Source: Verrucomicrobia bacterium TMED44 (lineage in GTDB: Bacteria; Verrucomicrobiota; Verrucomicrobiia; Opitutales; Seribacteraceae). Taken from it: 7,224 bases of DNA. Positions within the stretch are counted from its first letter, which is position 1. Every line of letters starts with the position of its first letter. Made by a program: the position numbers and the translations under genes. Where the stretch lies: positions 14,159 to 21,382 of the forward strand of contig NHCX01000071.1 of assembly GCA_002168015.1 (NCBI GenBank), written 5' to 3'. This document shows positions 1 to 6,508 of the stretch, in pieces. The notes beneath the pieces are model-generated. The model ran no database searches. It was not told where the DNA came from and saw only the letters and a list, made by a program, of their open reading frames with translations.

Positions 1-189
1 GATGAACCAACCGGAAATTTGGATTCTATAAACGCGAAAAGATCAATTGATTTACTCCGATCCTTGTGCGAGAAAAACGGCTGTACTTTACTTATTGTCA
101 GTCATGATCAGAACATTATTGACCGGTTTGAAGAGTCAGTTAATTGGAACGAGCTTAATTCAGTTCAAACCTTAATCGATGAATTTTAA
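1..189 (+). CDS. ABC transporter ATP-binding protein, C-terminal end (partial)
   Basis: This is the last 62 codons of an ATPase gene that begins before the window. The fragment opens with DEPTGNLDS, which is the end of Walker B with the catalytic glutamate at fragment residue 2, followed by the D-loop. The H-loop histidine is at residue 35 in IVSHD. This signature is typical of the MacB/LolD/FtsE-type ATPases that partner FtsX-like permeases. The protein would sit on the cytoplasmic face of the inner membrane and drive the downstream permease by ATP hydrolysis. The stop codon lies inside the next gene (11-base overlap), so the two are almost certainly translationally coupled and work together. 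Walker A, the Q-loop and the ABC signature are outside the window, so intactness cannot be judged. The family assignment is secure; the transported substrate is not. Confidence 0.95.
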   Translation, partial: DEPTGNLDSINAKRSIDLLRSLCEKNGCTLLIVSHDQNIIDRFEESVNWNELNSVQTLIDEF

Positions 190-1399
190 TTCAAAATTAG
201 GCTTAATCTTTTTCCTGGCTGCAAAGGGTTTCAAGCAGCATCTATTTGGCTCAATCGCGGCTGCTTTTTCTATCGCTTTGGCTGGGGGCTTGTTATTGAG
301 TACGCTTAAGATTCAAGAACAGACTCAGGCTTCTTTTAGCAATGCAAGCGGTGGGTTTGACGCAGTTTTGGGAGCGAGAGGTTCAAAATTACAACTCATT
401 TTAAATGCACTGTTTCATTTGGATTCTTCCCCGGGTAATCTTTCATGGGAGCAATATGAGTTAATCAAAAATACTCGTGGCGTAAAAGAGGCATACCCGA
501 TTGCGGTCGGAGATAATTATCTTGGATACAGGTTGGTTGGTACGGAACCTGAACTATTCAAAATACATGAATGGAAAAAAGGGCAAAAATATCAATTACT
601 GAAGGGTAGAATTTTTTCATCTATGGCTAAGGAAGCTCTTGTGGGATCTTTTGTTGCTGAAAAACTGAACCTCAAGGTTGGTGACCGGTTTCAGCCTTAC
701 CATGGGTTGAACTTTATAGAAGGTACGCAGCATGAGGACATCTATATAGTAGTGGGCTTGCTTAAGCCAACCGGAACTCCCAGCGATAAAGTGATCTGGG
801 TACCGATAAAGGGAATTCAAAACATGGAAGGGCATGATGCATCGATGGCTCAGTCGGTTAGTGCGGTACTTCTCTCTCTTCGGGGTGCGACTGGATTCAA
901 CTTGGAAATAAAATATAACAGACAAGGCAATCAAGCCACACTAGCCTGGCCGGTTGCCGCAACATTGGCATCCTTTTTTGAAAAAATGGGATGGTTTAGG
1001 GGAGTGCTTGAAGTGATTGCTTACTTGATAGGATGCGTGGGAATGCTAATGGTTGCTTCCACCATGAGATCCTCGATGCATGAAAGGAGGCGAGATTTTG
1101 CGATTTTGCGAAGCTTGGGAGCTAGCCGGATTATTGTTACAGGGGTTATTTTGGGCCACACCTTCATTATCTCTGTAATAGGATCTTTCGGCTCTCTCCT
1201 AGTCATGCAAGGGATAGGGTTAGTTTCACAGAGGATTATTTTGAGAGAAACAGGGGTCTTGGTCGATACAATCAACCTTCAATCTTCGGATGCACTTGTT
1301 TTAATCGGTATCGTAGGAGTAGGATTGCTGGGAGGCATTTGGACTGCGATGCAGTCTTACAGGTCTGATCTCGCTAAAAATCTCCAGCCTGTCTCTTAA
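179..1399 (+). CDS. FtsX/MacB-type ABC transporter permease
   Basis: This 406-residue inner-membrane protein has the MacB/LolE layout. One N-terminal membrane segment (about 20-42) is followed by a large periplasmic domain (about 43-272) and three C-terminal membrane segments (about 276-297, 318-345 and 371-392). The segment ERRRDFAILRSLGAS (302-316) between membrane segments 2 and 3 is the usual FtsX-family cytoplasmic coupling region. FDAVLGARGS at 60-69, followed by a conserved-looking FHLDSSPGN at 79-87, recalls the permease subgroup that occurs next to DUF3299 or DUF2796 genes. MacB-type permeases often act by mechanotransmission, moving lipoproteins or envelope substrates rather than forming a classic import channel. 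The ATG overlaps the ATPase gene, which supports this start; no Shine-Dalgarno sequence is visible, as expected for coupled translation. A zinc-linked role like that reported for Vibrio Zrg is inferred from gene neighbourhood only; a LolCE-like role is the main alternative. Confidence 0.9.
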   Translation: MNFNSKLGLIFFLAAKGFKQHLFGSIAAAFSIALAGGLLLSTLKIQEQTQASFSNASGGFDAVLGARGSKLQLILNALFHLDSSPGNLSWEQYELIKNTRGVKEAYPIAVGDNYLGYRLVGTEPELFKIHEWKKGQKYQLLKGRIFSSMAKEALVGSFVAEKLNLKVGDRFQPYHGLNFIEGTQHEDIYIVVGLLKPTGTPSDKVIWVPIKGIQNMEGHDASMAQSVSAVLLSLRGATGFNLEIKYNRQGNQATLAWPVAATLASFFEKMGWFRGVLEVIAYLIGCVGMLMVASTMRSSMHERRRDFAILRSLGASRIIVTGVILGHTFIISVIGSFGSLLVMQGIGLVSQRIILRETGVLVDTINLQSSDALVLIGIVGVGLLGGIWTAMQSYRSDLAKNLQPVS

Positions 1400-1463
1400 A
1401 TGAACCATTAGTTTGCGAATCTTGCTTGCATTCTATGAGTCCTCATACAGAACAATCATTACC

Positions 1464-2213
1464 ATGATAAACTTATTGAAAAAACGAAATTTCATTAAGG
1501 TATTTATATTATTGTTTTTCATTCTTAGTTGCACTGAAAAGACTGACCCCGAGGGGGTGGGGGTGGATGAAAATATTGTTGGCGAACCAATTCTGGAAAC
1601 TGCCCAGCAGGTATTTGTAGAAGAAAATCAAACAGAAGATAATAATTCCATTGTTGTCTTGGGTGAAAACAATGCATCTCTCGATTCTATGAAAGTACTT
1701 GAAGAGGGTTTGGTCGTAAATGGCCAAGCCAAGCCAAACGATCAGAATATCTCTGGGGAAAAGATTGTAACTAACCTTCCGCCTTTAGAGGAAGGAAGTG
1801 AATACCAACTATTGGCTTTTCGTGATATGATGAATTTTGAATACCTCGTGGATTGGGAAAAGGATGGAAAAGAATTTAACTTTTCTTCTTATTCTCAACG
1901 CGTTCCTAAAAGATTGCGTGCAAAATCAGGAAAGAAAGTAGCTATTGAAGGTTTTATGATTCCCACAGTTGTTGATGAAAACAATGAAGTGAAAGAATTT
2001 CTTCTGTTACCCGATCAAATGAGTTGCTGTTTTGGTCAGACACCCGAAGCGAATGGATGGGTCGTAGTCAGTGCCAATGATGGCGTCGAAGTTATGATGG
2101 ATCGAATAATCCGAGTAACCGGTCAGTTAACTGTAGAGGAAAGATGGGACACAGAATTTTTTGTAGGATTGTATCACATGACTTGTGAAGAAATTACAGG
2201 GCCAGCCCTGTAA
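1464..2213 (+). CDS. DUF3299-domain lipoprotein
   Basis: From the ATG at 1464 the protein has 249 residues. It begins with a lipoprotein signal peptide: KKR at 6-8, a hydrophobic run at about 10-21, and a lipobox ILSC with the lipidated cysteine at residue 23. An in-frame TTG at 1413 would add 17 residues ahead of this signal and is less likely. Residues 24-112 form an acidic, low-complexity linker, probably disordered. Residues about 113-245 match DUF3299 in pattern: a conserved LLAF/W segment near 116-125, VAIEGFMIP (159-167), EFLLLPDQMSCCFG (177-190) and a terminal GLYHMTCEE (235-243). Cys188, Cys189, His238 and Cys241 are candidate metal or disulfide residues. The gene lies 64 bases after the permease gene, probably in the same operon. 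DUF3299 has no settled biochemical role; gene context suggests metal handling at the periplasmic side. The domain call is firm, the function is not. Confidence 0.85.
   Translation: MINLLKKRNFIKVFILLFFILSCTEKTDPEGVGVDENIVGEPILETAQQVFVEENQTEDNNSIVVLGENNASLDSMKVLEEGLVVNGQAKPNDQNISGEKIVTNLPPLEEGSEYQLLAFRDMMNFEYLVDWEKDGKEFNFSSYSQRVPKRLRAKSGKKVAIEGFMIPTVVDENNEVKEFLLLPDQMSCCFGQTPEANGWVVVSANDGVEVMMDRIIRVTGQLTVEERWDTEFFVGLYHMTCEEITGPAL
2194..2213. terminator. Possible bidirectional terminator between convergent genes
   Basis: TTACAGGG (2194-2201), loop CCAG (2202-2205) and CCCTGTAA (2206-2213) form a perfect 8-bp stem that includes the TAA stop of the DUF3299 gene. On the minus strand the stem is followed at once by TTTCTTC, which would serve the isomerase transcript. 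On the plus strand a T-rich run begins about 10 bases later (2224-2244), further away than in an ideal intrinsic terminator. The position between two converging genes supports a shared terminator, but the U-tracts are imperfect. Confidence 0.45.
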
Positions 2214-2225
2214 GCAAATTACAAT

Positions 2226-2840
2226 TTATTTCTTTTTCTCTTTGGGTTTTTCGGAAGAAGAAGATTTTCCGCCAACCGAAAGTTTAACCATGTGGTCAGG
2301 GTCTTTTACGGAACCATTGTCCGAAGATGAACCTCGTTTAATCTTTTCAACATGATCCATTCCATCGATTACCTGGCCCCACACGGTATATTGACGGTCA
2401 AGGAAAGACGCGTCTTCAAAGCAAATAAAGAATTGGCTGTTGGCACTGTCAGGGCTAGCGGATCTGGCCATAGAACAGGTTCCCCGGACATGTTTTTTAT
2501 CATTAAACTCTTCCTTTAGATCTGGTAGGTCAGATCCTCCAGTACCGACACGTCCGGAATCAAAATCTTTTTTATTCCCAAATTCTACATCACCCGTTTG
2601 GGCCATAAAACCATCAATCACACGATGAAAAACAACCCCATCATACTTTCCTTCACCGGCAAGTTTTGTGATTCTCTCAACATGCTTAGGTGCAACATCT
2701 TTAAATAACTCAATGACAACAGGTCCGTCTTTAAGTTCGATCGTTAGTGTATTTTCAGGCTTGATAGGCTTTGCTTCGGTCATGGCAAGTGGAAGCAAGA
2801 GCAGTAGATATGCAAAATACTTCTTTATATTTGGTTTCAT
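2226..2840 (-). CDS. Secreted cyclophilin-type peptidyl-prolyl cis-trans isomerase
   Basis: This 204-residue protein would catalyse cis-trans isomerisation of X-Pro bonds and act outside the cytoplasm as a folding helper. MKPNIKKYF followed by a leucine-rich core and an AKP cleavage-like region (about 1-24) is a Sec signal peptide. The cyclophilin domain spans about 30-176. Catalytic-site residues are present: Arg73 in FHRV, Phe78, Gln81 in QTGD, Met124, Gln136 and Phe138 in SQFFI, and Leu147. The position equivalent to human CypA Trp121 is Phe146, and the His126 equivalent is Tyr151, as is common in bacteria and expected to lower cyclosporin binding. The C-terminus is a Ser- then Lys-rich tail (about 193-204). 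An upstream in-frame TTG (2870) was rejected because the ATG at 2840 puts the signal peptide at the N-terminus. It lies 106 bases after the DUF1501 gene in the same direction, either as the last operon gene or with its own promoter. Confidence 0.93.
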   Translation of the reverse strand: MKPNIKKYFAYLLLLLPLAMTEAKPIKPENTLTIELKDGPVVIELFKDVAPKHVERITKLAGEGKYDGVVFHRVIDGFMAQTGDVEFGNKKDFDSGRVGTGGSDLPDLKEEFNDKKHVRGTCSMARSASPDSANSQFFICFEDASFLDRQYTVWGQVIDGMDHVEKIKRGSSSDNGSVKDPDHMVKLSVGGKSSSSEKPKEKKK

Positions 2841-2844
2841 TGGA

Positions 2845-2866
2845 TAAGGTAAGTTAAGTAAGTAAG
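2845..2866 (-). repeat. Short TAAG/CTTA repeat in the leader of the isomerase gene
   Basis: Five copies of TAAG (2845, 2850, 2855, 2859 and 2863 on the plus strand; CTTA on the coding strand) occur within 22 bases, ending four bases before the isomerase ATG. The spacing is 5, 5, 4 and 4 bases, so this is an irregular microsatellite-like tract. It occupies the place where a ribosome binding site would be expected, and no Shine-Dalgarno sequence is visible there. It may be chance, a slippage-prone tract or a leader element. Confidence 0.5.
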
Positions 2867-2885
2867 GCAATTTTAGTTAACATAT

Positions 2886-2917
2886 AAACAAAACTTTGGT
2901 CGAGGGCAAAGCTCGAC
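2886..2917 (-). terminator. Weak candidate terminator after the DUF1501 gene
   Basis: On the minus strand GTCGAG, a 7-base loop and CTCGAC form a 6-bp stem (2899-2904 with 2912-2917). After five bases (CAAAG) comes TTTTGTTT (2893-2886). The hairpin lies about 30 bases past the DUF1501 stop codon, where a terminator would be expected. The stem is short and the T-run is interrupted and offset, so it may only attenuate read-through into the isomerase gene. Confidence 0.35.
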
Positions 2918-2946
2918 AATTACAAAATTGGAAAAAGTAGGGATTA

Positions 2947-4251
2947 TTAGATTAGTTGAGTCAGGGGCTGCCCTTTGTCGGTGAGGGTAAAAGGACGGCG
3001 GGTGGGGGAGTAGATGATTTCGTCCAAAGGTAATCCGAGAGCATAGGCAATAGTGGCGTTAAAGTCGGGAATTTCGACCCTTTGTTCACTTACCTCACGA
3101 CCTTCCAGATCAGTTGCTCCCCAAACTTGACCACCTTTGATGCCACCTCCTGCTAGCATACAAGAGAATGCTTTCGGATAATGATCACGACCTTCGTTCA
3201 CATTGATGTTTGGAGTTCTGCCGAATTCAGTGGCTAGAACAACGAGAGTCTCTTCAAGGAGCCCTCTTTTAGAAAGATCGTTGAGTAGGGCAGATAAAGC
3301 TTGGTCCAAGATAGCACATCTTTCGGGTACTCTCGAAAAATTATTTTGGTGGGTGTCCCAACCGCCCAGCTGAACCTCGACAAATCTCACCTGTCTTTCC
3401 ACAAGCCTTCTGGCAAGCAAAACCCCCTGACCGAAATTGTCCTCGCCGTAAGATTCCCGAGTGGATTCAGACTCCTCCTTTAAATCGAATGCTTTTAGAT
3501 CCTTACTTTTCATTAGCCGAACAGCATCTTCGTACATGTTGGAGTACGCATTAACATGATCCAAATTATATTTTTCAGTAAATTTTCGATCAAGTTTTTG
3601 AGACAGATTTAATCCACTTTCAAACTTTTCTTCAGTCATTCCCCATAACATACGGCAGTTTTTAAGTCCTTCATTTGGATTGCCAACCGCAAGAGGTTGA
3701 TGAGATGTGGGGAGAAAACCTGACAGAGGGTGCTGACTGCCTCCTCCTACGACTACAGCACCGGGGAGTGTTGGGTTGAACCGCCCATCCAATCGGGTCA
3801 TCCAGGCACCCATACTTGGGTGAACTATGGTCGCTCGCTGGGCATAGCTAGTATGCATGAAATAGTTACCTTGTTGGTGGGCACCTTTGGTCGAAGTCAT
3901 TCCACGAACGATTGCGATCTTTTCCGCATGGTTCGCAAGCAGAGGTAGATTTTCAGCAAGTTGTATACCGTCCGCATTTGTTTTAATAGCCGTGGTCGGT
4001 CCTCCTGTTTCGGTTCCTGGTTTAGGGTCAAAGGTATCGAGGTGGGTCATGCCACCAGACATGTAAAGGTAAATTACATTTTTGGCTTTTGGTGCATGAT
4101 TGAGAGGTCGGTTGAGTCCAAGACCGGCACCATTCAAGTGAGTGTGACTAGCCCAAGGTAAAATACTTACGCCGAGAAAGCTTTTAGCGGCAAGAGATAC
4201 GAATCGTCTGCGGTTTAATTCGTCTGAGAAAAGTTTTGATGAATGGTTCAT
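2947..4251 (-). CDS. Tat-exported DUF1501 family protein
   Basis: This 434-residue protein belongs to the DUF1501 family, which is related in fold to alkaline phosphatases and sulfatases and is abundant in Planctomycetota and Verrucomicrobiota. Its N-terminus carries a twin-arginine signal: Arg14-Arg15-Arg16-Phe17-Val18 followed by a hydrophobic stretch to about residue 33, so it is probably exported folded. Family motifs are GGMTHLDTFDPKPG (66-79), His125 and His133 in the GAHQQGNYFMH region, GGWDTH (296-301), TEFGRTPN (341-348), GRDHYP (354-359) and AGGGIKGGQVWGATD (367-381). The C-terminus PFTLTDKGQPLTQLI is typical. Asp72, Asp299, His301 and His357 are candidate metal or catalytic residues by analogy with the superfamily. 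The gene starts 18 bases after the DUF1549/DUF1553 gene, its usual partner, so the two are probably co-transcribed. Length is normal for the family. The enzymatic role is not established; hydrolysis of phosphate or sulfate esters is only a structural guess. Confidence 0.92.
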   Translation of the reverse strand: MNHSSKLFSDELNRRRFVSLAAKSFLGVSILPWASHTHLNGAGLGLNRPLNHAPKAKNVIYLYMSGGMTHLDTFDPKPGTETGGPTTAIKTNADGIQLAENLPLLANHAEKIAIVRGMTSTKGAHQQGNYFMHTSYAQRATIVHPSMGAWMTRLDGRFNPTLPGAVVVGGGSQHPLSGFLPTSHQPLAVGNPNEGLKNCRMLWGMTEEKFESGLNLSQKLDRKFTEKYNLDHVNAYSNMYEDAVRLMKSKDLKAFDLKEESESTRESYGEDNFGQGVLLARRLVERQVRFVEVQLGGWDTHQNNFSRVPERCAILDQALSALLNDLSKRGLLEETLVVLATEFGRTPNINVNEGRDHYPKAFSCMLAGGGIKGGQVWGATDLEGREVSEQRVEIPDFNATIAYALGLPLDEIIYSPTRRPFTLTDKGQPLTQLI

Positions 4252-4269
4252 GGGCTTAAAATCTAGATC

Positions 4270-6426
4270 TTATTGAATAAAAGAAAACTGTCTGGTGTTA
4301 AAGAGAGACCAAGCCAGGGCAAAGTATTCTCTGTTTTGGTTGAATTGAGCATTCGCCAGACTTTTTTCGATATTTTTTTGGTATGCTTTCCTTTTATCCT
4401 TTGGAATTCTATTAGGAATTTTTTGAGCAACCAGTATAGGCAACAAAGCGTTTGGAGAAAGTTCATCCATGCATGCTTTTATTTCTTCATTTGTAGGTTT
4501 CCGGTTCAGAATAGATAGAAAAAGCACATCGATTTTCGCTTCGGGCTTTTTTACCTGAGTTAATTTTTTCATCAGGGGCGAATGTTTGTTAAACAATGCA
4601 CCATAGAAAGTTCCGTTTAATAAAGTGAGTGCCTGTGGTACAGACGCGTCACGGTTTGAGTTGTCAGCAACTTCCCGGTCAGACTGCCCAAATTCCTGCA
4701 GAAAATGACCTGGATTTGCTGGCGTTTGTAATTCTGACGCTCTGTATATTTGCGAACTAAATCCTTTCCACCGGTCATTTTTTTTATAGGAATTACCTGT
4801 GCCATACAGTGAACGAACTTCAAAGTCCGGTCCCATGACTAGCTTGGCAAAGACTGTCCTCTGTTGATTACGTGCTTGTCCATACTGTCTTCGTAGTCTC
4901 GATATAGCTTCACGATCGTCAGCTGCTTGGGCTTCTCGGAGTTGTTTCTGAAGGTCCTCCATTTGATTGTTGATCTCTTTACTTGCCTTGGAGCCTTTAC
5001 GGGCAAGCTTCACTAGCTTCTCCTCATCCAGAGAATACATAGTATCTTGATACTCCTGAAAGCGATCAAGCCTTTGGTTAATTGCCTCGGAATGTTGCTT
5101 TCTTTCATCCGAGTCAGGTATGGATAAGGACACAAACGAATCCCATATCTGTTCAGCAGACATTCTTTCAAGCAAGGGGGCTTCAAAGTAATATGGGGTT
5201 TCAACATTTGGGGCAAAGGATGGGGAGGAGTTTTCGAAAGCAGTGACTTGAAAAAGAATTCTTTGAAATTCGCTTAAATCGTAGTCAACTTGAACCATAA
5301 GTTTTTCAAGATGTTCGAGCAGCGCGGGGATCGATGCTTTTGTGTTATCACGCCAATCATCAACGGGCTCGACCAATCCGCGTCCAAAAACTTTTGTCCA
5401 CATTCTGTTGGCGATGACCTTGGTGAACCGTGGATTTTCTGGATCGATCATCCATTTACCATAAGCATGGACCTTGGATTCACCGCTTGTAGTTTTAAGC
5501 TCGTTATCGAAAATAGGAGAAGCAGTGACTGCAGACTTAGGTTTACCGTCATCATATTGATAGTCGTGAGGGAGAGTTAATTTTCTTCCAGTGTGAGTCG
5601 CACCATAACGCAACGGTCTAAGCATCTCTTGTATGGAGCGTCGCAATGCAGCGGATTCTTTGGATTGCAATTTTTTCTTTTTGTCTTTGTAGGAGAGACC
5701 TTGATGCTTTTTTTCAAAATACTTTTTGATTTTGCTTTGTAGGTCTCCGCCTCTGGAAGAGTTTATACCATAGGTGTATGAAGCCATCTGATAGTAATCC
5801 ATTTGGGTCCAACGATCAAAAGGGTGGTTGTGGCATTGTGCACAAACCATTTGGGTACCTAAAAAGACTTGAGTGGTGTTGGACATATTATCCAATGGCA
5901 TACCTGCATCTCGCAAATAATATCCCACCGCACCGTTTTCCCAAGGATAGCCTTCGGCTGTAATAAGTTCGAATGCCATTTGATCAAATGGCACATTTTT
6001 ATCAATTTGTTCCTTCACCCAATGCACATAAAGTTGACCCGCTCCAATCTGATTTCCTCCACGCATACGGGTTTTAAGCCGGAGCAAATCTGCCCACCAA
6101 TTGAACATTTGGCTCTTGTAAGCAGATGAACCAATTAATTCGTTAACCAACTGGTCCTTTTTGCTTTCAGAACGATTGGCAAGATAGGAGGTAATTTCTT
6201 CGTGCGTAGGAATACGCCCTGCAATTTTAAGATACAATCTTCTAGCCAGTAAAGCATCATCAATCTTTTCCGGGACTTTTACTTTATGCTGTTTATGTGC
6301 ATCTTTGAGTATCTGATCAATTGCAACCGCTTCAGCACGGATTGCCTTGCTGGATAGTTGGTCAGAAAAAGTAATGGCTAGAGGTAATAGAAAGATGGGC
6401 AAGAAAAAATAAGGTTTCATACCCAT
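4270..6426 (-). CDS. Secreted DUF1549/DUF1553 domain protein with CxxCH motif
   Basis: This 718-residue protein has a Sec-type signal peptide (MGMKPYFFLPIFLLPLA, about 1-21) and then a DUF1549 domain (about 34-225). That domain holds RLYLKIAGRIPT (63-74), FNWWADLLR (108-116) and the cytochrome-c-like motif CAQCHNHPFD (195-204). A lysine-rich insert follows at about 231-263. The DUF1553 domain begins near 325 with NPRFTKVIANRMWTKVFGRG (331-350), LVEPVDDWR (351-359) and RMSAEQIWDS (421-430). It ends with NRDASVPQALTLLNG (591-605), LFLSILNRKPTNEE and WSLFNTRQFSFIQ. Residues about 445-530 are highly charged and look coiled-coil. It has no N-terminal PSCyt1 haem domain, unlike many planctomycetal relatives. 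A start at Met3 (6420) is equally possible; neither has a clear ribosome binding site. It precedes its usual DUF1501 partner by 18 bases. The function of the pair is unknown, and whether haem is attached at CAQCH is not shown by the sequence. Confidence 0.93.
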   Translation of the reverse strand: MGMKPYFFLPIFLLPLAITFSDQLSSKAIRAEAVAIDQILKDAHKQHKVKVPEKIDDALLARRLYLKIAGRIPTHEEITSYLANRSESKKDQLVNELIGSSAYKSQMFNWWADLLRLKTRMRGGNQIGAGQLYVHWVKEQIDKNVPFDQMAFELITAEGYPWENGAVGYYLRDAGMPLDNMSNTTQVFLGTQMVCAQCHNHPFDRWTQMDYYQMASYTYGINSSRGGDLQSKIKKYFEKKHQGLSYKDKKKKLQSKESAALRRSIQEMLRPLRYGATHTGRKLTLPHDYQYDDGKPKSAVTASPIFDNELKTTSGESKVHAYGKWMIDPENPRFTKVIANRMWTKVFGRGLVEPVDDWRDNTKASIPALLEHLEKLMVQVDYDLSEFQRILFQVTAFENSSPSFAPNVETPYYFEAPLLERMSAEQIWDSFVSLSIPDSDERKQHSEAINQRLDRFQEYQDTMYSLDEEKLVKLARKGSKASKEINNQMEDLQKQLREAQAADDREAISRLRRQYGQARNQQRTVFAKLVMGPDFEVRSLYGTGNSYKKNDRWKGFSSQIYRASELQTPANPGHFLQEFGQSDREVADNSNRDASVPQALTLLNGTFYGALFNKHSPLMKKLTQVKKPEAKIDVLFLSILNRKPTNEEIKACMDELSPNALLPILVAQKIPNRIPKDKRKAYQKNIEKSLANAQFNQNREYFALAWSLFNTRQFSFIQ

Positions 6427-6508
6427 TTATACTATTTCTGATGGAACAAAGTTACAGGAAATAATTTCTTTTTCTGAGATTTTTTAAAAGGAGGGCAACC
6501 TTCGAATT
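6427..6508 (-). other. AT-rich gap between TonB receptor and DUF1549/DUF1553 genes
   Basis: These 82 bases should hold any promoter of the DUF1549/DUF1553-DUF1501 pair. I see no convincing -35/-10 pair. On the coding strand TAACTTTG (6454-6447) matches the Bacteroidota-type -7 element TAnnTTTG but lacks a properly placed upstream TTTG. TAGTAT lies directly before the ATG, too close to act as a -10 unless the message starts inside the gene. A weak stem, ACCTTT with GAAGGT (6512-6517 with 6498-6503), spans the receptor stop codon and is followed eight bases later by CTTTT; it is at best a poor terminator. Read-through from the receptor gene is therefore possible. Confidence 0.3.

Noticed and set aside
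1413..1463. TTG start giving a 266-residue DUF3299 protein
   Set aside because: It would place 17 unrelated residues ahead of a normal lipoprotein signal peptide that begins at the ATG at 1464.
2841..2870. TTG start adding 10 residues to the isomerase
   Set aside because: The ATG at 2840 gives a standard signal peptide; the extension is encoded by the CTTA repeat tract.
4252..4272. Overlapping palindromes ATCTAGAT and AGATCT in the 18-base gap between the two DUF genes
   Set aside because: They are very short, sit in a tight intergenic gap and give no stable hairpin or known operator.
5290..5580. 96-codon plus-strand open frame opposite the DUF1549/DUF1553 gene
   Set aside because: It is antisense to a well-supported conserved gene, has no recognisable domain and no translation signals; other antisense open frames at 617-934, 1021-1275, 3730-3948 and 5869-6129 were rejected for the same reason.
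6447..6454. TAACTTTG as a Bacteroidota-type -7 promoter element
   Set aside because: The matching TTTG about 19-21 bases upstream is missing, so the match may be chance.
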